A program made the translations under genes and the position numbers. Positions 53,629 to 62,706 of a DNA stretch of 64,000 nucleotides are shown piece by piece (position 1 is the stretch's first letter; each line of letters opens with the position of its first letter). The notes beneath the pieces were generated by a model that was given only the letters and a program-made list of their open reading frames with translations, was not told the DNA's origin and ran no database searches. The DNA comes from Klebsiella terrigena (GTDB taxonomy: Bacteria > Pseudomonadota > Gammaproteobacteria > Enterobacterales > Enterobacteriaceae), in the NCBI RefSeq assembly GCF_006539725.1, contig NZ_BJNO01000006.1, positions 124,001-188,000 of the forward strand, written 5' to 3'.

Positions 53629-55383
53629 ATGGACGACTTAACCCTGCGTTATTACGACGCTGAAATGCGCTACCTGCTGGAAGCCGGGGAAGAATTTGCC
53701 CGTGCTCATCCTGAGCAGGCGGCAATGCTCAATCTGGATAAAGCGGGCGCGCGCGACCCGTTTGTGGAACGCCTGTTTGAAGGCTTTGCTTTCCTGATGG
53801 GCCGATTGCGCGAGAAGCTCGATGACGACCTGCCAGAATTGACCGAAGGGCTGGTCAGCCTGCTGTGGCCGCATTACCTGCGCACCATACCGTCAATGTC
53901 GGTAGTGGAGTTCACCCCGGACTGGGGCGAAATGAAGGAGCAGATGCGTATCGACAAAGGCTTTGAGGTACATTCCCGACCGATCGGTGAGAAGGGTACG
54001 CGCTGTCGTTACTCCACCACGAAAGCGATAGACCTTCAGCCCTTCTCGCTGGAACGCGTCAGCCTGGCGACCGACTCTGATGGCCGCTCGGTTGTCACGC
54101 TGCGCTTTAGCTGCAGCAAGCTGGCGGACTGGAGCCGTATCGATCTCAGCCATGTCCCGCTTTACTTCAATGCCGACGCGCCTCTGGCCTGCGCCATGCA
54201 CGAAGCCTTCACCATGAATGTGGCCAGGATGTGGCTGCGAATGCCCGGTGATGTGGAAAGAAAACCGCTGGACGGGTATTTCACCGCGCTCGGGTTCGGT
54301 GATGGTGATACCCTCTGGCCGAAGGGCAGCAGTAGTTTCAGCGGCTACCAGCTGCTGCTGGAGTACTTTACCTTCCGCGAGAAATTTATGTTCACCGGCC
54401 TGTGTGGGCTGGAGACCGTCGCGTTCCCCGCTGAGCTCCCCTGGTTTGAAATCGACGTGGTGCTGGCTGAGCGCTGGGAGCATGACTTCAGCTTTACCGG
54501 GAAGCACCTGCGGCTGAACTGCGTACCGGTAATTAACCTGTTTCCACTGGAATCCGATCCGCTGACGCTCAACTCGTTGCAGACGGAATACATGCTGCGC
54601 CCGATGCGGGTACAGGATGGTCATACCGAGATTTACGCCGTGGATTCGGTGATGTCATCAAGCCAGCATACCTACGTCCCGTTCTCGAGCTTTCGCCACA
54701 AGGGCGGGATGATGCGCCATGAAGCGCCGGAATACTACTATCACACCCGCCTACGCCGCGGACCGTCCGGTCTGCATAACACCTGGCTAATTCTTGGTGG
54801 CGAAGCGTTTGATACTCACACCGTGCCGATAGATGAAAGCCTGTCCCTGACGCTCACCGGCACCAACGGTCAGCTGCCTCGTCGGGCCCTGCAAAGCACC
54901 GTGCTCGATACGGTGGTGAAAACCACCTCAGTCAGCATCGCTGTTCGCAACCTGTGTGCGCCGACGCTGCCTTGCTATCCACCGGATAGGGATCGCTTTC
55001 ACTGGCGTGTGCTAAGCCATCTTGGCAGCGGTTTTCTCTCGATGATGGATAACGCAGAGGTGCTCCGCGGTACCCTGGCGCTGTATGAGTGGACAGACAG
55101 CGAGATGAACCGGCGCCGTCTGGAGGCCATTATCGATGTGAAGCACAGCGAAACCGAGCGTTTTGAGCAGGGCTACCTGGTACGCGGCGTGCAGATTGAC
55201 GTCATGCTCGATAGCCACGGCTTTGCCGGAAGAGGGGATATCTGCCTGTTTGGCGAGATGCTGAGCCGCTTCTTCGCGCTTTATACCGACATCTATCTGT
55301 TTAATCGCCTGATTATCATCCTGCAACCGACCGGAGAACGCCTGGAATGGGAAGAGAAGCACAACCGACGCATTCCCGGCTGA
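53629..55383 (+). CDS. tssF: T6SS baseplate protein TssF
   Basis: Protein of 584 residues, the usual TssF/VasA length. The N-terminus reads LTLRYYDAEMRYLLEAGEEFARAHPEQAAML, and ARDPFVERLFEGFAFL follows, both diagnostic. TssF forms the baseplate wedge with TssG, TssE and TssK. It overlaps tssG by 37 bases. It seems intact, though the wedge partner tssK is missing from the locus. Confidence 0.94.
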   Translation: MDDLTLRYYDAEMRYLLEAGEEFARAHPEQAAMLNLDKAGARDPFVERLFEGFAFLMGRLREKLDDDLPELTEGLVSLLWPHYLRTIPSMSVVEFTPDWGEMKEQMRIDKGFEVHSRPIGEKGTRCRYSTTKAIDLQPFSLERVSLATDSDGRSVVTLRFSCSKLADWSRIDLSHVPLYFNADAPLACAMHEAFTMNVARMWLRMPGDVERKPLDGYFTALGFGDGDTLWPKGSSSFSGYQLLLEYFTFREKFMFTGLCGLETVAFPAELPWFEIDVVLAERWEHDFSFTGKHLRLNCVPVINLFPLESDPLTLNSLQTEYMLRPMRVQDGHTEIYAVDSVMSSSQHTYVPFSSFRHKGGMMRHEAPEYYYHTRLRRGPSGLHNTWLILGGEAFDTHTVPIDESLSLTLTGTNGQLPRRALQSTVLDTVVKTTSVSIAVRNLCAPTLPCYPPDRDRFHWRVLSHLGSGFLSMMDNAEVLRGTLALYEWTDSEMNRRRLEAIIDVKHSETERFEQGYLVRGVQIDVMLDSHGFAGRGDICLFGEMLSRFFALYTDIYLFNRLIIILQPTGERLEWEEKHNRRIPG

Positions 55384-56432
55384 CCCTTCAGCTGGAGGCA
55401 GACCTTCACCGTATTAACTTTTACCGTTTCTGCCAACTGCTGGAAAAGCTCCATCCGGATAAACCGCTGATGGGCACAACCAGCCATCCCGCTGATGATC
55501 CTGTACGCTTTGCTCCTCATCCGGGAATGGGATTTCCGGTCAGCGAACTGAAAGCCGTCGAATATGACGAAGACGATGACGGCACACCAGCGGTCATTCG
55601 TACCACCTTTATGGGGATGTACGGCGTCGATTCACCGCTGCCGACCGCTTATCTCGATGACATCGCCCAGCGCCGGGAGGGGCATGAGGCCATCCAGAGC
55701 TTTTTGGATATCTTCAGCCACCGCATCCTGACCCAGTTTTATCGCATCTGGCGGAAGTACTCCTGGCCTGCCACGTTCGAGCCCGGAGGGGGCGACAATA
55801 TTTCGCAGTCGCTGTTGGGACTGGTGGGGCTGGGGATCCCCGGAACCGCAGAGCATATAGCCACCCCGGTGTCGCGCTTTCTGGCTCTGCTCGGCGTGTT
55901 ACGCCAGCCCGGAAAAACTCAGGAGGGGATGCAGGCGCTGGTGAGCCTGCTGGCACCCGACACCACCGTACAGGTGAGCCCGTATTGCCTGCGGCCGGTA
56001 GCGGTCAGTCAGCCACTGGGCTTTTACGGTGATGACGATTTTCTCCTGGACGGCAACACACCGCTTGGCGACGAGGCGATGGATGCCAGCAGCCAGCTGC
56101 TGATTGCGCTTGCAACGGATAACCGGCAGGAAGCGCAGGGCTGGAAGCCGGATGGTCTGCTGTATCCGGATTTTCTGGTGATGCTAAGGGTCTATCTGGG
56201 CTGGCGCTTTAAGGCAAAAATCACCCTAACGACGTTGACTCGCTTGTTGGCCGTTCCTCTGCTTGGCGAAGGTCATTTCTGGCTTGGCATGAATGGCGTG
56301 CTGGGAGCTGAAGATCGCGTGTTCCAGGACGATATCCCGCAGACCTTTACGACGGAACTGGGTTATTACAGCGGCATGAACCCCGCCATACCACAACAAG
56401 GAAACCGATGTGTTACGTACAAGTTCGACTAA
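55347..56432 (+). CDS. tssG: T6SS baseplate protein TssG
   Basis: Protein of 361 residues of the TssG/VasB family, with INFYRFCQLLEKLHPDKP and DPVRFAPHPGMGFPVSEL near the N-terminus and YGVDSPLPTAYLDDIAQR. It binds TssF in the wedge. It begins 37 bases inside tssF and overlaps tssJ by 23 bases. The gene looks intact. Confidence 0.93.
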   Translation: MGREAQPTHSRLTLQLEADLHRINFYRFCQLLEKLHPDKPLMGTTSHPADDPVRFAPHPGMGFPVSELKAVEYDEDDDGTPAVIRTTFMGMYGVDSPLPTAYLDDIAQRREGHEAIQSFLDIFSHRILTQFYRIWRKYSWPATFEPGGGDNISQSLLGLVGLGIPGTAEHIATPVSRFLALLGVLRQPGKTQEGMQALVSLLAPDTTVQVSPYCLRPVAVSQPLGFYGDDDFLLDGNTPLGDEAMDASSQLLIALATDNRQEAQGWKPDGLLYPDFLVMLRVYLGWRFKAKITLTTLTRLLAVPLLGEGHFWLGMNGVLGAEDRVFQDDIPQTFTTELGYYSGMNPAIPQQGNRCVTYKFD

Positions 56433-56955
56433 AATCGCCTGCTGGCTGCTGCCGCTGGTGGCGTTCAGCCTGACGGGCTGTGGGGTGACGCAGAGCGTCA
56501 CTGAGGGTACTAAATCGGCCTTCAGCGCCATTTTTTACAAAAAAATTAAAGTCTTGCATCTCGATTTTATAGCGCGCGAGGCGCTGAATACCGATGCACG
56601 TGAGAGCAATTCGCTGTCTGAACCGCTGGTAGTGCGGGTGTATCAGCTGAAGGAACGCAAAACCTTCGACAAGACGGTATATCAGCAGCTGCTGAAAGAG
56701 GACGATACCCAGCTGAACGCCGATTTGCTGGCCACGCGTGATGTGGTCGTGAAGCCGGGTGGGGATGCGAATCTCGATATGCCAATGGAGGCCGACGCGC
56801 AGTTTGTGGCCGTTGTCGGGCTGTTCCGTCATCCGGATATGGTGAATAACACCTGGAAGCTGGTCATCGAACGTGAAGACCTCGATCCTGATAAACCGCG
56901 TATCCTGGAAGCCGGAAACAACCATCTGAGATTACAGCCCGTTAAGGATGATTAA
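56410..56955 (+). CDS. tssJ: T6SS outer membrane lipoprotein TssJ
   Basis: Protein of 181 residues starting at GTG 56410 inside the end of tssG. The signal peptide ends in lipobox LTGC (Cys24), giving an outer-membrane lipoprotein. PLVVRVYQLKERKTF and DANLDMPMEADAQFVAVVGLFR are family features of the transthyretin-like TssJ domain that binds the TssM periplasmic tip. Its final A is shared with the ATG of tssE. Confidence 0.92.
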   Translation: MLRTSSTKIACWLLPLVAFSLTGCGVTQSVTEGTKSAFSAIFYKKIKVLHLDFIAREALNTDARESNSLSEPLVVRVYQLKERKTFDKTVYQQLLKEDDTQLNADLLATRDVVVKPGGDANLDMPMEADAQFVAVVGLFRHPDMVNNTWKLVIEREDLDPDKPRILEAGNNHLRLQPVKDD

Positions 56956-57410
56956 TGTCACAGGGACACAATACCCCCTCATTATATGAAATTCTCTACG
57001 GCAACTTCACCGGTGGCCTCGACCTCAACCACGTCAACGAGCAGGACCAGGCGATCCTGTCCGTGCTGGACAACATGCAGCGCATTCTCAACTGCCGCGC
57101 CGGCACGCTGGCGCATCTGCCGGACTACGGCCTGCCGGATATGACCAAAATCCTGCAGGGTATGCCCGGTACCGCCCATGAACTAATGGGGACGCTGTCG
57201 GCCGTTTTGCTCAAATACGAACCGCGGCTGAAAAGCATTAGCGTTATTCTCCTTGAGCAGGCGATCCCCGGCGAGCTGCGCTATGCGATCGATGCGGAGC
57301 TGAAAGGGGTGGGCCTGGTGCGCTATGGTACCGAGTTTATGCCCGAGGGGCGGATATTTATTCGCCACCTAAAGCAGCAGCATTATTTCGACAGAAATCC
57401 CCGCATGTAG
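56955..57410 (+). CDS. tssE: T6SS baseplate protein TssE (gp25-like)
   Basis: Protein of 151 residues related to phage T4 gp25. Family parts: SLYEILYGNF at the N-terminus, SVLDNMQRILNCRAGTLAHLPDYGLPDM with the conserved RxGxxxxxPxYG pattern, and the LLKYEPRLKSISV stretch. TssE nucleates sheath assembly on the baseplate. It is coupled to tssJ by a one-base overlap. Confidence 0.93.
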   Translation: MSQGHNTPSLYEILYGNFTGGLDLNHVNEQDQAILSVLDNMQRILNCRAGTLAHLPDYGLPDMTKILQGMPGTAHELMGTLSAVLLKYEPRLKSISVILLEQAIPGELRYAIDAELKGVGLVRYGTEFMPEGRIFIRHLKQQHYFDRNPRM

Positions 57411-57513
57411 GGATGCCGGGCAGGCCGGTACGATATCTTCCTCGGGACGAATGACCGTCAGCTCCCGGAGTGAATCGCCAATCTCTGCCTGCCAATCCAC
57501 GGATGAATCCATT

Positions 57514-58851
57514 ATGAAAAGCACAGAACCCCGAGATATTCGCACGGGCGGCGATCCGCGCCCGTTCCCTGACTTCATCGCCCTTCGCGATGAAATGAGT
57601 AAGCAGACGCATCCCGCCAGGCCTGATATTCACTGGGAGCGGGTGGAGAAATTGTCGCTGGCGCTGTTTGATAAAAACGGGATTGAGCTGCAGACAGGGG
57701 CCTGGTTCACCCTGGCGCGCAGCCATCTGGCACGGGTGGAGGGCATGAACGAAGGGCTGAAGCTCGTTGCCACGATACTCAGCCGCCAGTGGGCGCAGTA
57801 CTGGCCACGGGCCAGCCACCCGCGGGCAGAAATTCTCTCAGGGCTGTTTCAGCGGCTGCAGAAAGTGTTCCGCACCTTTACCCTGAGCCATGAGGATTAT
57901 CATCCGCTCCTGCAGCTGGAGTCGACGCTTGATTCCCTGAGCAGCATCCTTGCCCGTCAGGAACTGCTGCAGATAAGCCAGATAGAGCCGCTGGTGCAGC
58001 AGGTATGCAGCGCGTTGACGCGCGTGGAAAATGCGCCAGAGCCACAATTATCGGCTGCAGCCATTACTCTCCCTGTCGCACAGGCTCCGCCGATCGGATT
58101 GAACGAAGCAATACCAGAGCCCCGGCGGCCGGATGCAATCCCGCCAGGTTCCGCCGTCGCCGTTAACAGGGTCCACAAAATGGCGCCTGCGCCAAAGCGG
58201 GTCGGCCTATTCGCCTGCGGGATGCTAACGGCCTTTGCGTTGAGTGCTGCAGTCTTTATCGGCGGCCACTACCTGGCTCGCTCGGATCAAGCGGGTCAAC
58301 AGCCCGACAGTCGCCAACAGCCGCTACCCTGGCTGCCCGGCGCGGCGGCAGGCGAGACGTTCAGCTCTTCTGGCTCAGCCGCCGGCTGGCTGAAGGATGC
58401 CTCGCTGAGGTTAGAGGCGCTTTCTGCCCTCCCGCCTGACTGGCATCTTCGCTATGGTCAGGATTTGATAAACCAGGCTTATGCACTGTGGCCGGCGCTT
58501 CCCGAAACTGAAGAGTTGGGTACTCAGTGGCGGCAAAAGCTTGCCCTGAACGGGACGCCCGATGATTCGCTGGCGGGCTGGCATCAGGGCATGCTCAGGC
58601 TCCAGAGCCTGAGCGAGCAGCTTAACGCGCTGGATGGACAAAAAGGGAGATACCTGACGGTCAGCGAGCTGAAATCGCAGGTGTTTGCAGCCATTCAGGC
58701 ATTTAATCAGTCGGTGCCGGCGGAGGAGCAGCTCCGGCAGATAGCTGCACGACAGGAGCCGGGGATGATCCCGCAGGCGCAGAAACTTGAGGTGGAGCAG
58801 CACCTACAGCAGCTCATCATCCGATACTCGGCGCTAACCAACAGGGAATAG
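57514..58851 (+). CDS. vasL: VasL-like ImpA-domain T6SS protein
   Basis: Protein of 445 residues from ATG 57514, which places RTGGDPRPFPDFIALRDEM about ten residues from the N-terminus as is usual for VasL; the frame also opens at 57451. The ImpA-type N-terminal domain covers about 10-130. A single membrane segment is near 230-250 (GLFACGMLTAFALSAAVFIGG), followed by a C-terminal domain of about 190 residues. VasL is a membrane-anchored relative of TssA found in some enterobacterial and Vibrio clusters. It is the last T6SS gene. Confidence 0.85.
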   Translation: MKSTEPRDIRTGGDPRPFPDFIALRDEMSKQTHPARPDIHWERVEKLSLALFDKNGIELQTGAWFTLARSHLARVEGMNEGLKLVATILSRQWAQYWPRASHPRAEILSGLFQRLQKVFRTFTLSHEDYHPLLQLESTLDSLSSILARQELLQISQIEPLVQQVCSALTRVENAPEPQLSAAAITLPVAQAPPIGLNEAIPEPRRPDAIPPGSAVAVNRVHKMAPAPKRVGLFACGMLTAFALSAAVFIGGHYLARSDQAGQQPDSRQQPLPWLPGAAAGETFSSSGSAAGWLKDASLRLEALSALPPDWHLRYGQDLINQAYALWPALPETEELGTQWRQKLALNGTPDDSLAGWHQGMLRLQSLSEQLNALDGQKGRYLTVSELKSQVFAAIQAFNQSVPAEEQLRQIAARQEPGMIPQAQKLEVEQHLQQLIIRYSALTNRE

Positions 58852-59012
58852 CGTAGCTTGCCGGGGAGCTTGTTCGCCACACTGCCGGGTATTGTTCCGC
58901 AGTCAGCCCAATCGCTGACCCATCGCTGAATAACCTCGTAAACAAGCGCCCGGGGCATTTTTACGAACTGCGCAGAGCGGCCTGCAGTATCATCCGCGTC
59001 AGAAACAAAAAA

Positions 59013-59035
59013 CCACGCCATGGCGTGGTTTTTTT
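59013..59035. terminator. bidirectional terminator between vasL and ychF
   Basis: The perfect palindrome CCACGCCATGGCGTGG (59013-59028) has a run of A on its left and seven T on its right, so it can act for both convergent genes. Confidence 0.85.
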
Positions 59036-59093
59036 ATGCGGCTTGGCTGTTGCTATGAGATTTTGTGAAACCTCATGAAACAACAGAAGTGAT

Positions 59094-60185
59094 TTAGACG
59101 TTGAACAGGAAGTTCATGACGTCGCCATCTTTAACGATGTAGTCTTTGCCTTCGGCGCGCATCTTACCGGCTTCTTTCGCACCCTGTTCGCCTTTGTAAG
59201 TGATAAAGTCTTCATAGGCGATAGTCTGAGCGCGGATAAAGCCTTTTTCGAAATCGGTGTGGATTTTACCCGCCGCCTGCGGTGCGGTCGCGCCGACAGG
59301 GATGGTCCACGCGCGGACTTCTTTAACCCCGGCGGTGAAGTAGGTCTGCAGGTTCAGCAGCTCGTAGCCGGCGCGAATAACGCGGTTCAGGCCCGGCTCT
59401 TCGATGCCCAGTTCGGCCATGAACTCATCGCGGTCAGCGTCGTCAAGTTCCGCAATATCGGATTCAACGGCGGCGCACACGGCAACCACTACTGAGCCTT
59501 CGGCGGCAGCGATTTCGCGGACTTTATCGAGGTACGGGTTGTTCTCGAAGCCGTCTTCGTTGACGTTGGCGATGTACATGGTTGGCTTCAGGGTCAGGAA
59601 GCTCAGGTATTTGATGGCCGCTTTATCTTCGTCCGTCAGCGCCAGCGCGCGCAGCATGCCGGCATTTTCGAGCTGCGGCAGGCATTTTTCCAGTGCGACC
59701 AGTTCAGCTTTCGCGTCTTTATCACCGCCTTTTGCCCTTTTCTGTACGCGGTGAATGGCGCGTTCGCAGGTGTCAAGATCGGACAGCGCCAGCTCGGTAT
59801 TGATAACGTCGATATCGTCAGCCGGATCCACCTTGTTGTTAACGTGGATGATGTTGTCGTTTTCAAAGCAGCGAACAACGTGGCCGATAGCTTCGGTTTC
59901 ACGAATGTTGGTCAGGAACTGGTTGCCCAGGCCTTCGCCTTTAGATGCGCCTTTTACCAGGCCGGCGATGTCGACGAATTCCATGGTAGTCGGCAGGATG
60001 CGCTGCGGTTTAACGATTTCGGCCAGCTTATCCAGACGCGGATCGGGCATCGGTACGACACCGGTGTTCGGCTCAATAGTACAGAAGGGGAAGTTGGCCG
60101 CTTCAATACCCGCTTTGGTGAGCGCATTGAACAGGGTGGACTTGCCGACGTTGGGCAAACCGACGATACCGCATTTGAATCCCAT
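59094..60185 (-). CDS. ychF: YchF, Obg-family ATPase (OLA1)
   Basis: Protein of 363 residues, same as E. coli. P-loop [18 protein letters not shown] at the N-terminus, then [16 protein letters not shown], a coiled-coil insertion with [12 protein letters not shown], the NVNE segment that replaces the guanine-specific NKxD, and a C-terminal TGS domain. YchF binds the ribosome and prefers ATP over GTP. It is at its conserved chromosomal place next to pth, marking the right border of the acquired T6SS region. Confidence 0.96.
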   Translation of the reverse strand: MGFKCGIVGLPNVGKSTLFNALTKAGIEAANFPFCTIEPNTGVVPMPDPRLDKLAEIVKPQRILPTTMEFVDIAGLVKGASKGEGLGNQFLTNIRETEAIGHVVRCFENDNIIHVNNKVDPADDIDVINTELALSDLDTCERAIHRVQKRAKGGDKDAKAELVALEKCLPQLENAGMLRALALTDEDKAAIKYLSFLTLKPTMYIANVNEDGFENNPYLDKVREIAAAEGSVVVAVCAAVESDIAELDDADRDEFMAELGIEEPGLNRVIRAGYELLNLQTYFTAGVKEVRAWTIPVGATAPQAAGKIHTDFEKGFIRAQTIAYEDFITYKGEQGAKEAGKMRAEGKDYIVKDGDVMNFLFNV

Positions 60186-60261
60186 GATTTAAATCACCTT
60201 AATCTTTGGATAATCAACCTGTTACATTGAACAGATTGTAGAAAAGTAAATAGCTTTGCCT

Positions 60262-60293
60262 ATTATACACGGTGTGCGGCAAAAATTCCGCAC
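60262..60293 (-). promoter_or_regulatory. probable ychF promoter and pth-ychF intergenic hairpin
   Basis: On the minus strand GTGTATAAT (extended -10, TATAAT at 60267-60262) lies about 80 bases upstream of the ychF ATG. Just before it GTGCGG (60293-60288) and CCGCAC (60279-60274) form a hairpin with a U-rich loop after pth. Confidence 0.5.
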
Positions 60294-60302
60294 GTCGGCC
60301 GT

Positions 60303-60887
60303 TTATTGCGCCTTAAATGCGTGTAAACGGTTGGTGGCTTTAGTCAGACCTTCTTTCAGCCAGACTTCCGTGCAGCGCGCGGCTTCATCAACCGCTTCAT
60401 CTATCAGCTTCTGCTCGCTAAGCGGCGGTTTACCTAACACAAAACCGACAACTTTGTTTTTATCGCCCGGATGGCCGATTCCGACGCGTAAGCGGTGAAA
60501 GTTCGGGTTATTGCCCAGTTTGCTGATGATATCTTTCAGGCCGTTATGCCCGCCGTGGCCGCCGCCGAGCTTAAATTTCGCCACGCCTGGCGGTAAATCC
60601 AGCTCATCGTGCGCGACCAGAATCTCGTCGGGATTAATCCGGTAAAAGGTGGCCATCGCCGCCACGGCTTTACCGCTGAGGTTCATAAAGGTGGTCGGCA
60701 CCAGCAGGCGCACATCCTCGCCGGCAAGGTTAATCCGTGAGGTGTAGCCGTAGAATTTGCTCTCTTCGCGCAGCGGGGCGCGGTGGCGGTCGGCCAGGAG
60801 GTCTACATACCAGGCGCCCGCGTTATGGCGTGTCGCCGCGTATTCCGCACCGGGGTTAGCCAGGCCGACAATCAGTTTTATCGTCAC
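60303..60887 (-). CDS. pth: peptidyl-tRNA hydrolase
   Basis: Protein of 194 residues started at GTG 60887, with AGGA seven bases upstream; this gives exactly the E. coli length and start, whereas the open frame extends to 60950. It releases peptides from tRNA after premature drop-off. Catalytic His in TRHNAGAW near residue 20, Asp in HDELDLPPG, Asn in TFMNLSGK and the [13 protein letters not shown] loop are all present. Order pth-ychF is conserved. Confidence 0.96.
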   Translation of the reverse strand: MTIKLIVGLANPGAEYAATRHNAGAWYVDLLADRHRAPLREESKFYGYTSRINLAGEDVRLLVPTTFMNLSGKAVAAMATFYRINPDEILVAHDELDLPPGVAKFKLGGGHGGHNGLKDIISKLGNNPNFHRLRVGIGHPGDKNKVVGFVLGKPPLSEQKLIDEAVDEAARCTEVWLKEGLTKATNRLHAFKAQ

Positions 60888-61060
60888 TTTTATATCCTGC
60901 ATGGGTCGTTCTCTGGCGCGTAGTGTACTGTCTGCGAGCGCGCTTGACAAAATTCTGCCAGCGCAGCGCTATCGACACGATAATTTCGCCTGTGAACCAT
61001 TAGAATTTGATGTTGTTCAGTAGGTTATTTGTAAACTTTTGTTGGTTTGATGTTCGCTAA

Positions 61061-61103
61061 TGTGATCGCCAACGCAATCAATCTTCTGCCCATTGTCTAT
61101 ACT
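61061..61103 (+). promoter_or_regulatory. ychH: ychH promoter with class II CRP site
   Basis: TGTGA at 61061-61065 begins a half-conserved CRP site (61061-61076, right half ACGCA). TATACT at 61098-61103 is the likely -10. A start near 61110 places the CRP centre at -41.5. E. coli ychH is known to be CRP-activated. Confidence 0.6.
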
Positions 61104-61158
61104 ACACCTATAAGTTCTGAGGATATTCTCAGGCAACCCAAGGTTCCGGAGGTGACAT

Positions 61159-61434
61159 ATGAAACGCAGAAACGCTTCGTTACTCGGTAATGTACTGATG
61201 GGTTTAGGGTTGGTCGTCATGGTTGTTGGCGTCGGCTACTCCATTTTAAACCAGCTCCCGCAGCTTGACCTGCCGCAGTTTTTCGCGCACGGCGCGATTC
61301 TCAGCATCTTCGTCGGCGCCGTTCTCTGGCTTGCCGGCGCGCGTATTGGCGGCCATGAACAGGTTTGCGACAGATACTGGTGGGTGCGCCACTACGACAA
61401 ACGTTGCCGTCGTGACCAGCACCGCCACAGCTAG
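61159..61434 (+). CDS. ychH: YchH stress-induced inner membrane protein
   Basis: Protein of 91 residues, nearly identical in layout to E. coli YchH (92). Two hydrophobic segments (about 9-30 and 43-62) are followed by a conserved GARIGGHEQVCDRYWWVRHYD and a basic tail. It is an inner-membrane protein of DUF2583 induced by stresses such as hydrogen peroxide and cadmium; the mechanism is unknown. GGAGG lies seven bases before the ATG. Confidence 0.93.
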   Translation: MKRRNASLLGNVLMGLGLVVMVVGVGYSILNQLPQLDLPQFFAHGAILSIFVGAVLWLAGARIGGHEQVCDRYWWVRHYDKRCRRDQHRHS

Positions 61435-61495
61435 GTCAGTCCGTTATCTGCACCTGTCGCCAGACGGGTGCAATTTTGTCAGTGTATCCGCTCTG

Positions 61496-61524
61496 CAGCC
61501 AGCCATCCTCCTAACGGCTGGCTG
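61496..61524 (+). terminator. hairpin after ychH
   Basis: CAGCCAGCC (61496-61504), 11-base loop, GGCTGGCTG (61516-61524). Perfect stem about 60 bases past the ychH stop; no U-tract. Confidence 0.5.
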
Positions 61525-61602
61525 ACTATGTTACTCCTGCTTATTTTACTCCCGCAACGGCCGCCCCGCTGATATTGTTGCCCCTGTTGATAAACTCTTT
61601 GC

Positions 61603-61633
61603 TTGACCCTGACGTAACGTCAGGCAGCAGAGT
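61603..61633 (+). promoter_or_regulatory. MerR-type promoter upstream of the MerR/TipAS gene
   Basis: TTGACC (-35, 61603-61608) and CAGAGT (-10 candidate, 61628-61633) are 19 bases apart, the elongated spacing of MerR-family promoters. Between them the perfect dyad CCTGACGT-A-ACGTCAGG (61608-61624) is the likely operator. This implies autoactivation. Confidence 0.65.
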
Positions 61634-61662
61634 AGCGCCACTGGCAGACAAAAGGAGCAGTC

Positions 61663-62706
61663 ATGTTAATTCAGGTGGGGGAGCTGGCGAAACGCGCCGG
61701 AATGACCGTCCGTACGCTACATCACTATGAACAAACCGGGCTGCTGACGCCTTCGGCCAGAAGCGCGGCGGGTTACCGGCTATACGATCTGGCGGCCGTT
61801 CAGCGGCTGCATATGATTAAGGCGCTGGCACAGGCCGGGCTGGAGCTCGCGGCTATTAAGGAGCATCTCGATTGCGGTTCGCTTTCGTTATCCGATCTGC
61901 TGGTGCAGCAAATTACCACCCTCGATACGCAGCTGCGCACTATCTCAACGCTGCGCGAAAGGCTGGTGCTGCTCCGCGACGAACTGGGTAGCGGCCGTGA
62001 ACCCGATCTGGAGTCCTGGCTACAGACCCTGGAGCTTATGAAAATGTACGATCGTTGGTTTAGTCCGCAGGAGTTACAAACGCTGCCGTTCGCCGAGCAG
62101 GATGAACAGCGCAATCAAATCTGGCAGGCGCTGGTTATGGAAGCGCAGCGGCTGATGCAGGAGAGCTGTCCGCCTGACTCGCCGTCGGCGATGGCGCTGG
62201 CCACCCGCTGGATGGAGCGCCTGGAGCTAGATACCGCCGGGCGACCGGAATTTCTCACCCGGCTCAATGAGATGCACGCGACGGAACCGCAAATGCGCGC
62301 GCAAACCGGCATTACGCCCGAAATTGTGGACTACATTACCCACGCCTTTGCGCAAAGCAAGCTCGCGATCTGGGCGCGCTATCTCAACGCCGACGAGCTG
62401 GCGTTTACCCGTGAGCACTATTTCGATCGGCTGATGGAGTGGCCGGGGCTGGTATCGGCGCTGCATCAGGCCTGCGCCGAGCAGACCGATCCGGCATCCG
62501 AGGCCGGGCAAAAGCTGGCGCAGCAGTGGCTGGCGCTGTTCCAGTCGTATGCCGGCACCAGCCCGCAGACTCAGCAAAAGTTTCGCCATGCGATGGAGTG
62601 CGAACCGCATTTGATGAAGGGGACGTGGATGACGCCGCCGGTGCTCGGCTGGCTCCAGCAGGCGATAGGGGTGATGATGCAGGCGCGAACGCCCGCATCC
62701 CGCTAG
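61663..62706 (+). CDS. MerR-family regulator with TipAS-like domain
   Basis: Protein of 347 residues. The MerR winged helix is at 4-70 ([43 protein letters not shown]), followed by a dimerisation coiled coil (about 75-120). The C-terminal 200 residues are helical and begin [13 protein letters not shown], the usual opening of TipAS drug-binding domains; TipA regulators bind thiopeptides and other multidrug ligands. Here the C-terminal domain is longer than a single TipAS. GGAG is seven bases before the ATG. The target beyond its own promoter is unknown. Confidence 0.85.
   Translation: MLIQVGELAKRAGMTVRTLHHYEQTGLLTPSARSAAGYRLYDLAAVQRLHMIKALAQAGLELAAIKEHLDCGSLSLSDLLVQQITTLDTQLRTISTLRERLVLLRDELGSGREPDLESWLQTLELMKMYDRWFSPQELQTLPFAEQDEQRNQIWQALVMEAQRLMQESCPPDSPSAMALATRWMERLELDTAGRPEFLTRLNEMHATEPQMRAQTGITPEIVDYITHAFAQSKLAIWARYLNADELAFTREHYFDRLMEWPGLVSALHQACAEQTDPASEAGQKLAQQWLALFQSYAGTSPQTQQKFRHAMECEPHLMKGTWMTPPVLGWLQQAIGVMMQARTPASR

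Noticed and set aside
58852-59012. Minus-strand frame resembling part of a transposase (VIQRWVSDWADCGTIPG)
   Set aside because: I cannot place it in a known insertion-sequence family, and no inverted repeats or target duplications are visible.
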